Source: Parietaria judaica (Eukaryota; Streptophyta; Magnoliopsida; Rosales; Urticaceae). From it: 64,000 nt of DNA. A model generated the notes under the pieces. It ran no database searches. It had not been told where the DNA came from and saw only the letters and a list, made by a program, of their open reading frames with translations. Made by a program: the position numbers and the translations under genes. Positions within the stretch are counted from its first letter, which is position 1, and each line of letters begins with the position of its first letter. Positions 21,937-33,692 of this stretch are shown here, piece by piece. The DNA lies in the NCBI GenBank assembly GCA_954871525.1, contig OX940872.1, positions 13,849,180 to 13,913,179 on the forward strand. Reading direction: 5' to 3'.

Positions 21937-23164
21937 CATATGTCATTTTCCATATTTTGAGTTCATTTTGTCTGGTTATGACCCCTACAAAATTGGACTT
22001 CACCAAAAACCCTAATTCCACCAACATGCATGTCATTCAATCATTATCAAACATAAGGCTCTTGGGTCAACTTCATGAAAATACAAAAAACCATTCATGC
22101 ATGTCTTACTTAAATCATAAATAAGCATGAAACTTATTATGATAAACATTAATCAAAGAGTGAGGGTTTTTAGTTTGAAGGTTATACCTTTCTTGAGTTT
22201 TTCTCCAACAAAGTTAACACTTGTGTAATTGGAAACTTAGGTGCTCTTCAAAACGACCTTAGCTTAGAGAAGGCTGGATTTTGAGCTAGGATAAGAAATT
22301 ACATTATGAACATAAGTTCCTATCCTTTGTCCATGAAGAAACTCAGCATGCAAGATGTTTCCTTACTTCTTTCTTTGGAACTTTGAGCAATGATGACACG
22401 GTTTGAGGGATAAATGGAGCGTTTGATATCGGATCTTCACGATTATTTCTCCATGATTTCGTGGCCTTAGCACAAAAAATGATGGAGTAAAAATGAGCAT
22501 GAATTTAAGAGAGTAGAACGTTAGGGAAATTGACATGCAAGAGGTATTATGGTTCTCATGTACTCTTATGAGCCCATTGGTTCATTTGGGAGGTGTATAA
22601 GACAAGCACATAAGACAAAATGACCTTAAGGCTTCTTTTGATTTCTAAGAGAGTCTTTTTTCAAATTTCAGCATACATTAAGTGTTGATCACGTGTATAG
22701 ACATCAAGGATGAGTTTAGAATGTTGAAAATTGGATTAGGGGCATAATTACAACTTTTTAGCAATTTTGGCCATAGTGCAACTTTTCTAAAAGTTCAGGA
22801 CCTTGTTGAAAATTTCACTTTGAACGTACTTATCTTTAATAAATTAAACTAAGGAATAATAGTAAATTTTTTGATATTTTTCATGTAAATTCCAAAAATG
22901 ATACTTTTGGTTTCATTCGGAACTCGGAAGTATTCATCCCGGCTTAGTTGACTTTTTAGTCAACTTTGAAGATACTTTGTTTAAAATTTAAATCATATTT
23001 TCCCCTCATGATGAAATGGTTTATATCATACATTTTCTTTCTTTATTTCTCGGTATCGTTTCTTACTTATAGAAACTTATTGATACGAGACATCATTCTT
23101 CCAATTCCGGAAGCTTTTATGTTAACCCCGCCTTAATAAGTATCTTATGTGGATCTCGAAATGA

Positions 23165-23262
23165 CTAGCGGGAGTGCTAACAAGCATAGCGGGAGTACTA
23201 GCGGCATAGCGGTAGTACTAATAAACATAGCGGGAGTACTTACGGGCATAACGGGAGTAACA
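23165..23262. repeat. Five-unit repeat of AGCGGGAGT words, about 21-bp period
   Basis: AGCGGGAGTGC/AGTAC words occur at about 23167, 23188, 23208, 23229 and 23251, linked by 'aa(c/t)a.cat' spacers. This is a minisatellite near the start of the LTR-like copy A. Confidence 0.8.
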
Positions 23263-23446
23263 TTAATTGTGTCTTATGGAAATTCTTTTCCGTCCATAAA
23301 ATTTTAAATGCATAACATCTAGACACTCACAACAAATATCATCCATAACTTATCATTCAATTATCATCAAAATGTACCTTATGTCCATAAGATACAATAT
23401 AGTATTCCTAAAGGTTCTAGGTGTGAGAAAATCGGGTCATTACAAA

Positions 23447-25320
23447 ATGTCCTCAATTAAGGATTAAAATTAAGCTTAGAAGTTAATTATTTCATTAATC
23501 AAAGGACTATATATAGTCCGATAACAAACGTCCAAAACAGGAATAATCTAAACCGAAAAGGAAAGTTGACTCAACGGAATAAAATCATAAATCAAAGATT
23601 ACGGAAAGCAATACAATTCATTTTCCCGCTTTACCCGCTCTAGCCACTTGAACTCACAACCCGACTCGTTACGTTCCTCCGATGATACGTGTTCCGAAAG
23701 CGGAAATCCGTATCATTACTCCCTTCCTCAACCACGAGCTTGTCCTCAAGCTCGAACTCCAGAAATGCCACCACGACAGTCGCTGAATTTTCCCATGAAG
23801 CCGATTCCGGTCCTCCGCTCGCCCATTGAACCAACACTTCACGCTCTCCAAGCTGTTTTTTGCACACTCAGGAACTTCAATGGCTTTTCCGGAACTGTCC
23901 GTCCTTCAAAAACTGTGGATAACATCACAAGTGAATTGAGAGGTTCGCCTTTGTGAGCCTTGACGAGACATGTGAAAATTGTCATGGATGCGGCTCGCGA
24001 TAGGAAGCCGAAGGCGGTAAGAAACCAACCCCACACGTTTTGTCTCCTCAAATGGCCCGTAAAAACCCAGGGAAAGCTTAGTGAAAGTTGAGCGCGCCAC
24101 TGGAAATTGGCAGTACAGTTGGAGTTTCAACCACACCAAGTCTTGCACCGAATAATCTACAAACCGATGGTTCTCATCATAAGCCATCTTCATGATGTTT
24201 TGTGTCTCAATTAGCCAAGCCCGAATATCCGTCACAAACTTTGTGCGTCTAGAAAGGGTGACATCTAGCTCCTCAATTTTTGTAGAGCCCGCGGTGTACT
24301 CCAAAAGTCTCGGGGGTTCACGACCGTAAACCACGTGAAAAGACGGCGTTTTGAGATTCGAATGAAATGCGGTGTTGTAGACATATTCGATCAAAGATAG
24401 CCAATTGATCCATTTTCGGGGATTCTCGCCCATTACAGAACAGAGGTACATTTTGAGAGTTCGATTCACCACCTCAGTTTGGCCATTCAATTGAGGGTGG
24501 AAATTGGTTGAGAAATCCAGCTGGGTCCCGGTGAGAAAAAATAATTCACGCCAAAAGGCGCTTTGGAATACCTTGTCTCTATCGGAGATGATGGACGATG
24601 GAAACCCGTGTAAGTGGACAATGTCTCAGAAGAAAACTTGTGTGATGGACACCATGGTGAAAAAATGATTCACTCGTATGAAGTGAGCATACTTAGATAG
24701 TCGGTCGACTACCATGAGCACTACAATTTTCCCTCGAGCCTTTGGTAATGCTTCGACAGATTCCATAGAGATATCCTTCCAAGCTTGGTCAGGTATTGGG
24801 ACATGTTGCATGAGATTGGTCAGTTTCAATGCCTCCCATTTGTTGCAGCTCGGTCCCGGCGAGACGGAACAATTCACACCAAAAGGAAGTTCGAAATATC
24901 TTGTTATTATCGGAGGCAATGCATGATGGAATCCCGTGTAAGTGGACAATGTCTCGAAAGAAAGCTTGTGCGACGGACACCACAGTGAACAGATGACCCA
25001 ACGGTATGAAGTGAGCATACATAGATAGTCGGTCGACTACCACGAGCACTAAAATTTTCCCTCGGGCGTTCGGTAACGCCTCGACAAAGTTCATAGAGAT
25101 ATCCTTCCAAACTTGGTCCGGTATTGGGAGAGGTTGCATGAGACAGGCCAGTTTCAACGCCTCTCACTTGTTGCGTTGACACATTTTACATTTGAGGACA
25201 TAGTCTTGCATTACACTCTTCTACTCCTTCCAATAAAAGTCATGTCGGATCTGGGCCATCTTCTTTTGCACCCTCTTATGCCCAATACAATGGAAAGCCT
25301 CAATGACATCCTTGATTAAG
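23447..25320 (-). mobile_element. Degenerate Ty3/Gypsy element, 3' part (3' LTR remnant and integrase)
   Basis: This half continues the element whose 5' half lies at 30990-34010. A truncated LTR (23447-23615) matches 33870-34010, for example CCTCAATTAAGGATTAAAAT and GATAACAAACGTCCAAAAC. A purine-rich tract AAAGCGGGAAAA lies just inside it on the minus strand. Upstream on that strand lie the integrase segments. The order gag, protease, RT, RNase H, integrase, LTR across the two halves is that of one Gypsy element. Coding is broken by stops and duplications. Confidence 0.8.
23906..25320 (-). pseudogene. Gypsy integrase remnant with internal tandem duplication
   Basis: Near 25180-25310 the minus strand gives an H2C2 zinc-binding segment (HCIGHK, then CKMCQRNK). 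Next come MQPLPIPDQVWKDISMNFVE and VVDRLSMYAHFIPL, the integrase core start with its first Asp. The same block recurs at 24626-24840 as MQHVPIPDQAWKDISMESVE and VVDRLSKYAHFI. This is a head-to-tail duplication of about 328 bp. The downstream frame 24490-23906 begins MNGQTEVVNRTLKMYLCSV (the third catalytic Glu region), continues YNTAFHSNLKTPSFHVVYGR, and ends in a chromodomain-side tail. The duplication and stops make an active integrase impossible. Confidence 0.85.
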
Positions 25321-25371
25321 GGTGATGATTCCGCTGGAATCGACATTGCTCTGACACCGATTCCGAGTCGT

Positions 25372-26201
25372 ATCCGCGTATCTAGACCCGAATCGGTCAC
25401 CGCCGACTCCTAAGAAACTGTAATCATTGATTAAGGCACACACTTTGACCTTTAAAAAACTTACGGGGTTAGCGTGCCATACCAATAACCCTGTCAAAGC
25501 GTATGTATCAAAATCAACTTATAATTAATTTCCCAAGATCATGATGAATTAATTAAATTTAATTTATTAAAAAATTATTGGTTTTAATATGAGCCTCGAG
25601 TAAAAGTGAATAATCTCATAATTGATAAATACGAGAGCATGTACCTTTCACCTTCGACGATTATGTGTGCGTTCTTTGATCTTCAAGAACTCAATGCTTT
25701 CTGATGCACATGCTCTTTGCGATTTAATAAATCAAATATTTATATTCACAAGATTTAAAATCACTATAACCATAATTTGAAAATCATTATGATTATTTTC
25801 TTGATTAAATATTCCAGGAATTAAATCGAATATTTAATTTTCTCTCAATTTCGCAGGTAAAAACAACAGCTATTTCGGCCTTCGCCAAAAAACTGTTTTG
25901 ACCATTACTCTCAAACCGTAATTTGAGAGTTACCAATCAGAAGTTCCCACTTCCAATTTTAAGTTCTTTATTTATTTATGTTATTCAAACCTCCCCACAC
26001 AAAGACCCGGTGTGATGACTTCGACATAAATGTAAAAGTTAAAGAACTAAGGATCAAACATTTAGTTTGATAGTCATATATATATAATTCGTAGATAACT
26101 ATATATTAATAAAAACCTTTCATTCCTAGGAAAAACGACCATAATATTGTACAAGTGGGATTACCATCTGAATAGAGGGCATATACAGAATATGTCCAAC
26201 A
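25372..26201 (-). repeat. LTR-like block starting TGTTGGACATATTC (minus strand)
   Basis: On the minus strand the sequence GTGCAAGTGGGAGAT is followed by TGTTGGACATATTCTG. This is the common plant Copia-type junction of polypurine tract and LTR start, at about 26201. About 830 bp further (25371-25350, minus) a TCGGTGTCAGAGCAATG motif resembles a tRNA-Met primer-binding site. The block therefore looks like one LTR with a PPT before it and a PBS after it. No second copy was seen in the window. Ends are approximate. Confidence 0.5.
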
Positions 26202-28886
26202 ATCTCCCACTTGCACTCTTAAGAAGATGCATCGTTTCCTTAAAACTTATATTTTCGTCAAAGTTTCTCGAGAATTTAATTTCCACTTTTATCATTCAAG
26301 AAATTTGAGTGGTCAATTAGCCATAACTATGTTATGTGTCACCTACAATCTTATCCAAAAGATTGCATTCCTTGTTTACCCTTATATGGTCCAAAGTACC
26401 ACTTAACTAATAATGAATATTAGTATAACGTTACAGTTTACCAGTAATTTGAATTAATTTTATATCTGTGAGGATATGGAGCTTGACTATATCAATTAAT
26501 TGCCGTAAAGTCATTAAAATAGCCACCACGATGAATCTGCAATCCAGAATTGCCGTAAAGCATTGATCCATGTGATCACTCCTATAATAAGGTTAGACAC
26601 TAATTCTCCGATTACAAAAATCCTTAGTGTCTCATTTATGACTTCGTTATAAAAAGCTACATTACTTTGAGATATTAAACATCTTGTAATGTAATAGGAT
26701 TTAAGTTCCTCTGTTATACACATGGTGAATTTATCAAGGACTATATTGGTAATCATAATTAATACTGTAACAAAGAGGCTCTTTCTAGTCCGCTTTCGCT
26801 CCGTAGTCAGAACTTCTAACAGAAGAGGTAATATGTTAAACCAATAGTATCATGTCGTTAAATAATTACATCGACTCGATCTGTAATTATTTCTTTATAT
26901 ATCAAACTCTGAAAACTATAATTAAGCTAGTTAATGAGATTTTAGACGTTGGCTCATTAACGTCCACGCTTCCGCTTTTAGGTTTATAAATCTTAAGCTT
27001 CTAAGATTTGAAAATTCACATTACTCCGACACGGATTAAATTATGCCGTAAATTTTCTTCAAATCTTAATTATAAAAAATACAATCCGAAATAAATCCAT
27101 GAAGATAATATCTAGTCACCTTGCCATTCAGAAAGACAATTTGACACTTATCCGCCATCGTCGTCTGACAATATAGGCAATGGATTAGAGAATCTGGATA
27201 GATAGCATAGTAATTAGAGAGCAAAAGATTCTACCGTTTCTTTTATCTCTTATTTCTAGGGAATAACCCTCCATTACTACTCTATCTATTAAAGGCATTA
27301 CCCTTCCATCTATTCCCCTCTCACTCCAGATACTCTGGTTTATTTAAACCGTTAACTAAGTACCTTCGGTTCCAGATGTTGACTGTAGTCAATCTATTTT
27401 GTATTTCCTGCTATTATTCATAATTAGAATTCTTCAACAATTATATGAACTTCAACGTATCTGTTTATTAAATAAACCCGGTTATATTAGTTGATACTTG
27501 TAGTCTCGGGATTGCTGACACAGCTCCCATTACGGCTGAGTATCATAATATCAACATCAAATTGATGTTAATGGAATATAGTGAACAAATCTTCATATTA
27601 GTAGATACTGGAAATATTTTAAGATTTAACATCAAATTGATGTTAATGGAATATAGTGAACACATCACTTTTAATTAGACCCCGATCCCCGATGAATCTA
27701 GTCTACTAATTAACAACTTAGTTTAACATATATATATATATATATATATTCCAAAATACTTGTACTCACGAAAGTGAATACTCTATATATACAATTACAA
27801 ACTATTTCATGTCCAAGTTTAGATATATCATAAATCAAAGAATTGATTTTATATCCTACTTGCTTTGAAAAAAACATCCTTAAATGTTTACCATAGATTG
27901 AGGCATTAATTTCTAGGTTGGGTTCACGTATCTGTTACACTAATATAATAGTGTACCCGGAACCGTAAACTGATGAAGAAATTAATTTCTCCATCATGTG
28001 ATCAATGAACTCAAAGTTCACACTTACTTAGTGATTAACCGATAACATTTATGCTTGAAATCCTAAAACTTTAAAAAAGTTTATATTTCTACCATTATAT
28101 ATTGAATAACTCTCAGTCAATTGACAAAGTATTCAAATTCTCCATCTTGTTTAAAATTGACCATAATACACAAAGTATCAACAAGCTCTTAGAGAATAGT
28201 GGATCTTAGAACTTTCACCGAAAGAATAGTCTATTAATCATCTTAACCTTTAGATAAGATTCTCAAGCAAGCTGAGAAGTGACTAACAATTTACTCATTG
28301 GTAATTCTTGTTTATCTTATCTATATTAAGATTATTTATTAGCCTACGATATATTAATCACTATTAACCAATTAATTAATCTATGAAACATTTATTATTA
28401 TTTCTAAGATTTAGAGTTTTTCGTTTATCAAGACAGTCAATATAAACGATAAAATCATTTCTCGAATAATATCCAGATTATTCGAATGATTAAGTCTTGC
28501 GACTTTTGTTTATATCGTGGAGATTTAATTTCCATTTAAAGTCTTGATCCTAGATAAAAATGTTCATTAATGAACGATATTAGGCGAATAGCTCCGACTA
28601 TCTTATCTGAAATAATTATCTTTACCGACTAACGTAGTCAATTATGTCGTTATTCTACCAAAGAATATTTATGATGATCAATACCGAATACCGAATTCAG
28701 TCACAGGGTTTACCTCACCAATCTTAGACACGGGTTAGATTATTATCTTTTATATGTTCAAGTTCTAGTAATTTTACAGTATTGAACTATCTTCAAATAC
28801 ATAGAACTACTCCCTTGTAATTCTAGCAAAAATACTAATTGTGAACAAAAGATAATTTATAACTGAACAAGTCACTTATTATGGAC
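26202..28886 (-). mobile_element. Non-coding internal region, probably of an LTR retroelement, inserted in the Gypsy
   Basis: About 2.7 kb of AT-rich DNA lie on the PPT side of the LTR-like block. No gag or pol motif was seen on either strand; one 80-codon frame (26756-26514, minus) has no recognisable domain. The block holds a 35-bp direct repeat (27553-27587 and 27628-27662) and a (TA)n run at 27728-27750. It is best read as the interior of a non-autonomous element, or as an old insertion mixture. Confidence 0.4.
27553..27662. repeat. 35-bp direct repeat containing a perfect palindrome
   Basis: AACATCAAATTGATGTTAAT and the following GGAATATAGTGAACA occur at 27553 and again at 27628. Each copy contains the palindrome-like AACATCAA/TTGATGTT. 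The 75-bp spacing is non-repetitive. Confidence 0.85.
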
Positions 28887-30740
28887 TACTTGTAACGACC
28901 CGGCCTAGCGCCATCCGCTACGACTTAAACTCACGTAGTTTTTTACGATTTCATAAAACTCTTTGTTACGAAAATTTAGGAATAATTTTTTTTGTTTTAA
29001 AAAAATCATATGACTTGTGCTCATAGGCACACACGTACTAAACTTCCTATAAGAAATTTTAGATCAATACTTGAGCATAAAATATTCAAAAGAGACCATT
29101 ATTGGAAATCTTCGAAAAACATAATATTTTACCGAAATCATTTTTTTGAAAACTCCAATATAATGCTTCATAAACATTGTTTCGAATTCTGATACCGACC
29201 TGTAACGACCCGGCCTAGCGCCGTCCGCTACGACTTAAACTCATTTAATTTCTTACGATGTCATAAAACTCTTTGTTATGAAAATTTAGGAATCTTTTTT
29301 TTTGTTTGTTTTAAAAACATCATCTGACTTGTGCTCATAGGCACACACGTTATAAACTTCCTATAAGAAATTTTAGATCAATACTAGAGCATAAAATATT
29401 CAAAAGAGACCATTATTGGAAATCTTCGAAAAACATGAGGCCTTCACAAAACTTTGAAGGCTTGTTAAATATTTTACTGAAATCAATTTTTTGAAAAGTC
29501 CAATATAATGCTTTCTAAACATTGCTCGGATTATGAATTCGAGACAAGCGTTTCATGCGTAAATTCTTAACGTATGGATGTAATATAATACTAAAATCCC
29601 AAAACATAAACCGTGGTTCATAAAACATACGTCAATTACTTTGTTCATCAAAATATGCGGAAACTTTAGCGGTTACCTATCCTAACCCATGACCACCGCG
29701 CGCATCACCATTCCTTCGCGAGTCCACCATAACAAATTCATGCCATGGGTTTCTTAACTACATCATCAACACATATTACGTGAGCTTACGCTCAGCAAGT
29801 ACATACATTATCCTCACAAAAACATATGTCAATCATGCATATATGTATGACCAATTATGCTATATTATTGGGTTACTTTCGAAAACATTTCCTTTCTTTT
29901 CCTTTAAGTTGCTCAAGGGATTGGCACTGTTTTGCTTGGTGATCACCCACGTGTGTACGTGCCTTTTGCGCGCAGCCACAGATGGTCTGAGGGTTGCAAG
30001 GTCCCCAACCAACACGACCTTGGGCTTAAAGCCCCTTTCATAACATGTTTATACCCCGATCGGGTGGCACGACGGAGCTTTGAAAACATTGGTCATATTT
30101 GTTAATTAAGGTGACCCTATTATGCCTACATGCATTATGACATAATTCAAAGCTAATTCAATCATTCTTTTCATCATACCTTCTCAAACATCTGGAATAA
30201 CATGACACCTTAACATCTTAGGATTCACAATGATCAACACTTGGAATAACAACACTTAGAATAACATGACACCTTAACATCTTAGGATTCACAGTGATCC
30301 ATATAATAATATCAATATCCATGAAGGACCACACATATCAATCATGCATCGGAGTAAATGCTCCCAATCAATCATTCATGCATCGGAGTCAATGATCCCA
30401 ATCAATCATTCATTCATCGGAGTCAATTCTCAAACATAACATATATTCATGTCTTGACATATTTCATCTTTTCATTTGAAAATTGTTCATGTTGTACTGA
30501 GATCTGTACTCACGTGGTGTCCTCGCTGCACTTCAAGCTACAACCTATCACACTTATGGAAACCCTACTTCCCTGTTTAATCCGACCAAACGACTCGTCA
30601 ATATTTTGGATCCAGGTTTACATGCATGCTCTACGTTGTTGGAATTCTAGGGAACTAAGTTTCGACATTATGCGATTTTGTATCAACATGTTCCTTTGTT
30701 TAAAGATCTTCGTAACATTGTACTACTGTTGTTAATTTTT
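28887..30740 (-). mobile_element. Long LTR-like repeat, copy B, with partial second copy of its terminal part
   Basis: TGTAACGACCCGGCCTAGCG occurs at about 28890 and again at about 29201. The 300 bp after each are near-identical apart from a roughly 40-bp segment (GAGGCCTTCACAAAACTTTG and on) absent from the first. From about 29590 to 30735 the block matches copy A (19798-20890). Between the two termini, at 29180-29198, lies GAATTCTGATACCGACC, whose complement GGTCGGTATCAGAATTC resembles a tRNA primer-binding site after an LTR end. On the minus strand the order is therefore LTR, PBS, partial LTR, suggesting an element that lost its entire interior. Confidence 0.55.
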
Positions 30741-31011
30741 TCAATCAAGAGTATTGTTCGACAATGACATGCTGGGGTGCGACATAGCTAATTGACATGA
30801 ATGAAACATTAATTAAAACTTACATAGGAGAATGTTTAGAGAGAAGATTTGGGAATAGTATACTTTTGCATTGTATTGAAGGATAAACATAGGAAAAATC
30901 CTTACTTGATACGTGCTCGCAGCTTTTCCAGCGATAATAACCATGCACTAGCTTACACCCCCTAAAATACAGCTGTCAATGAATGATTGCCTTGGCAAGG
31001 CCAATGAGCAC

Positions 31012-31860
31012 TCATTCGGAATCCACGAGCTTCGTGTGTCGATACCCAAGCTTGCGACTAAATAAGGCTATAGGATTCCCCCGTTGTTGAAGAACAGTCA
31101 CGATACCCGTGCCACACGCATCGCATTCCACCAAAAATGTTTTCGTTAATTCTGGCAATACGAGCACCGTTGATACTGAGAGGGCGGTTTTCAACTCCCT
31201 GAATGGCCGGGTGGCTTTATCGTCCCAATTAAACCACAAGAGACAAAGAAGACTCGTAAGGGGGGCTGCAATAACTCCATAGTCACGAATAAACTTTTGG
31301 TAGTACCTAGAGAGCCCAAGAAATCTGCAAACACTGCAGGGAGTGTTGTGGTTGTGGCCAATCGGTCACGGCACTCACTTTAGCCGAATCTACTCGCACT
31401 CCCTTGGACAAGATAACGTGTATGAGATACCCGACTTCTTCCGTTGCAAACGCACCCTTGGACCGTTTGAGCGAAAGCCAACGTTATTTGACGGTCGTTT
31501 TATTGAGCTCGCAAAAGTCAATGCAAAACCGCCACGAACGATCGCCTTTCTTGACCAAAAGAACCGATGATGAAAAGGGAGAGGTGCTCCTTCGAATGAT
31601 CCCTGCGCGTAAAATCTCGTTGCATTAATGCTTGATCTCATTCTTTTGGAGGTGCGGGTAATATTATGGTCGAACCGCCACCGGATTGGTACCTGTGAGG
31701 AGCAGAGTGTGATTATAGCAAGAACGTGGAGGTTTCTGCTCAGTTGGGGCAGAAAATACGTCATTGAAATCCTTCAAAAGCTTGCCCAAAACACTCTCAA
31801 CGCCTCTGTTTTGAATGGCCAAAAGAGCGATCTTCTCTTTCGTTCATTTCCTAGTTGATC
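31012..31860 (-). pseudogene. Gypsy reverse transcriptase with deleted palm, plus RNase H start
   Basis: Around 31500-31640 the minus strand reads [18 protein letters not shown], the 'W R . C . D (Y/F) R . L N' block. Then, with no YxDD catalytic region between, it jumps near 31400 to GYLIHVILSKGVRVD and SAVTDWPQPQ, a segment usually well downstream. This continues to the RNase H start MWFNWDDKATRPFRELK and FLVECDACGTGIVTVLQQ. The RT active site has been lost by internal deletion, so the copy is dead. Confidence 0.75.
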
Positions 31861-32079
31861 CACCTCCTTGGTCAAGCGCTTCAGATTGTTTGTCAAGAAA
31901 AACTCTTCCGCATCTTTGAACCATCTGTCAAGGTTGGCTTCCCCTTTATTTATTTGATTAGGGCTCGGAGCCTCGTTTTTTGATGCGGTCTCGCTAGCCT
32001 AAACCACCCGTTTTTCATTTATCGTGAACGAGACAGTGAGATCCGAACCATCCCACAACAGTTTACCAAGGGCATTATG

Positions 32080-32373
32080 CTAAGTCATGCTTAGAATAAT
32101 GTTAAAATCCTCTAGCGCAATTACGAAAAAATTGGCTTGAAAATCGTGCCCCTGAATCGTCATTAGAACCTCTTTGCAATATCCCTCGATAATAAGTTTC
32201 CCACCATTAGGAAGCTTGACGGAGAGCTCAATTTTTTGAAGCATAGGCAACCCGAGTTCTTCCACAAAGCTTATCTTGATAAAATTATAGATGCTTCCCG
32301 TGTCGATGAGCGTCCACCCTTGCTTGCCGGAGACTTGGTTACGCACACGAAAAGTCTTCGTCGTGAGCCTCAC
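32080..32373 (-). pseudogene. Gypsy aspartic protease fragment
   Basis: The 97-codon frame includes WTLIDTGSIYNFIK, the DTG active-site triad of the RVP_2 retropepsin family, then LPMLQKIELSVKLPNGGKL and ALEDFNIILSMT, where ILGM(D/S) is expected. The catalytic Asp is intact but the flanks are interrupted. It once cleaved the element's polyprotein. Confidence 0.8.
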
Positions 32374-32996
32374 GAGAAAAGTGCATGAATATATTTAAGC
32401 CGAGCAAAATTTTCCTCGCTGATTTCATCTTCGATATCCTCCAAGTCACTAGCTCTAATCGGCATGGTGTAGAAAAGAATGGGCTTGTGAATGTGTCTAG
32501 CCGTGAAAATATCGTCGTAATTGAAGCAAAGCCCTTGTTTATGAACATGGTCCCTTCTCTGTGGGTAATTGATACTCGGTATTCCGAGCTAGCTTCATAG
32601 TGGATAAAACGGTCCCGGGTTTTTGATACTCCACTACACGTTTGATCTCATCCGACAATCCCGCTTAAAAAAGCCATATTTGAATTAGACGCAGAAGTCT
32701 ATGACTTTTATTTGCAAGTTGTTCGAAACTCTTACAATAGAGGTCGACTGAGGTGGTTTGACAAAGATTGATGAGCTCCTTAATCAGATTTGACAACTTC
32801 GCAAGGCCGAAACGGTCCATAATGTATTCTCACAATTCCTTCCAAGAAAACTGCTTTTTGACAAGATACCGCACATTATCGTACTATTCCCTCTTTGTCT
32901 CAATCATAGCCTCACAATCATAGCATCATCCTTGTCAATGTCAATATGTTGATCCTCAAAGTAATACTCACATTTTTTTTAACCACTAAGTAAGGT

Positions 32997-33593
32997 CTAT
33001 CCTGGTCTCCCCATCAAAAGTTGGAAACTCTCCTTCGGAAACGTCCATTGTAGAGCACTTGTGAGACTGATCGGTTGGGTGTGAACCCCCACGTACCCGA
33101 AATCTGAATAATCACCCCATCCGATGGGCTTTGGCGGCCAATGATCGGGGGTTCTATCTCGCCATGGGCCCCTCGGGCTCTCCTCGCTCGCTGCACCTTG
33201 AGGTCTCGGTAGCCCCTCTAAGTGGGCTAGGAATTTTTCAACGGCTCTTAGACCAGAAACACGTCTGGCATCATCAAACCTGACATTGTGGGGCTTGTAG
33301 GGTTTCATTGTTGTGGTGCTCTTGTCCGCCGCGATGTTGGGTGGTGTTGCATATTCTGTCGAATTGCCTCCTATTTGCGTCGCCCGTAGGCTGTTTGGGG
33401 AGCGAGCTTTAGCTTCCATCTGCCCTTCAAAATCGTGCAGCATCTGCGCCATCAATGATGTTTGATGAGCCTTAAATGCAGCGATCTTAGGGACGATCGC
33501 CTCCAATTTTCCAAAGCGCTCACATAGTCGCAATTCTGAGCTGGATAAGCCCTCTCCAAAATCCTCCTTTGTGATGAGTTCTTGATCGGCCAA
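32997..33593 (-). pseudogene. Gypsy gag N-terminal fragment
   Basis: A 198-codon frame starts MADQELITKEDFGEGLSSSE, contains a helical segment ending MAQMLHDFEGQMEAK, and a Pro-rich linker before a short conserved end (ALQWTFPKESFQLLMGRPG). The stop falls where the capsid-like domain should continue; plus-strand phrases at 32600-32990 read as decayed continuation. It has no intact gag function. Confidence 0.65.
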
Positions 33594-33692
33594 AGCCGTA
33601 ATACGTAGGAAATCATTGGCTCTGCCTCTTCCCCATTGTTGATTTCTTAGTCTCTATTGGCTTCGTTACAGTGATTGGTTCTGATACCAAAT

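Larger units (their letters stand above)
19798..23445 (-). mobile_element. Long LTR-like non-coding repeat, copy A (TGTAATGACCCG family)
   Basis: On the minus strand the block starts TGTAATGACCCGATTTTC (23445 downward), a typical LTR start. Its far part (19798 to about 20890) is closely similar to 29590-30735. There is no coding capacity over 3.6 kb. Copy B ends on the minus strand in CCGGGTCGTTACA, which pairs with the TGTAA(C/T)GACCCG start as a short inverted repeat, as LTR ends do. Copy A lacks the last 400 bp or so that copy B retains. A full LTR of this family would thus be about 4 kb, unusually long. It may be a solo LTR or part of a larger element. Confidence 0.6.
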
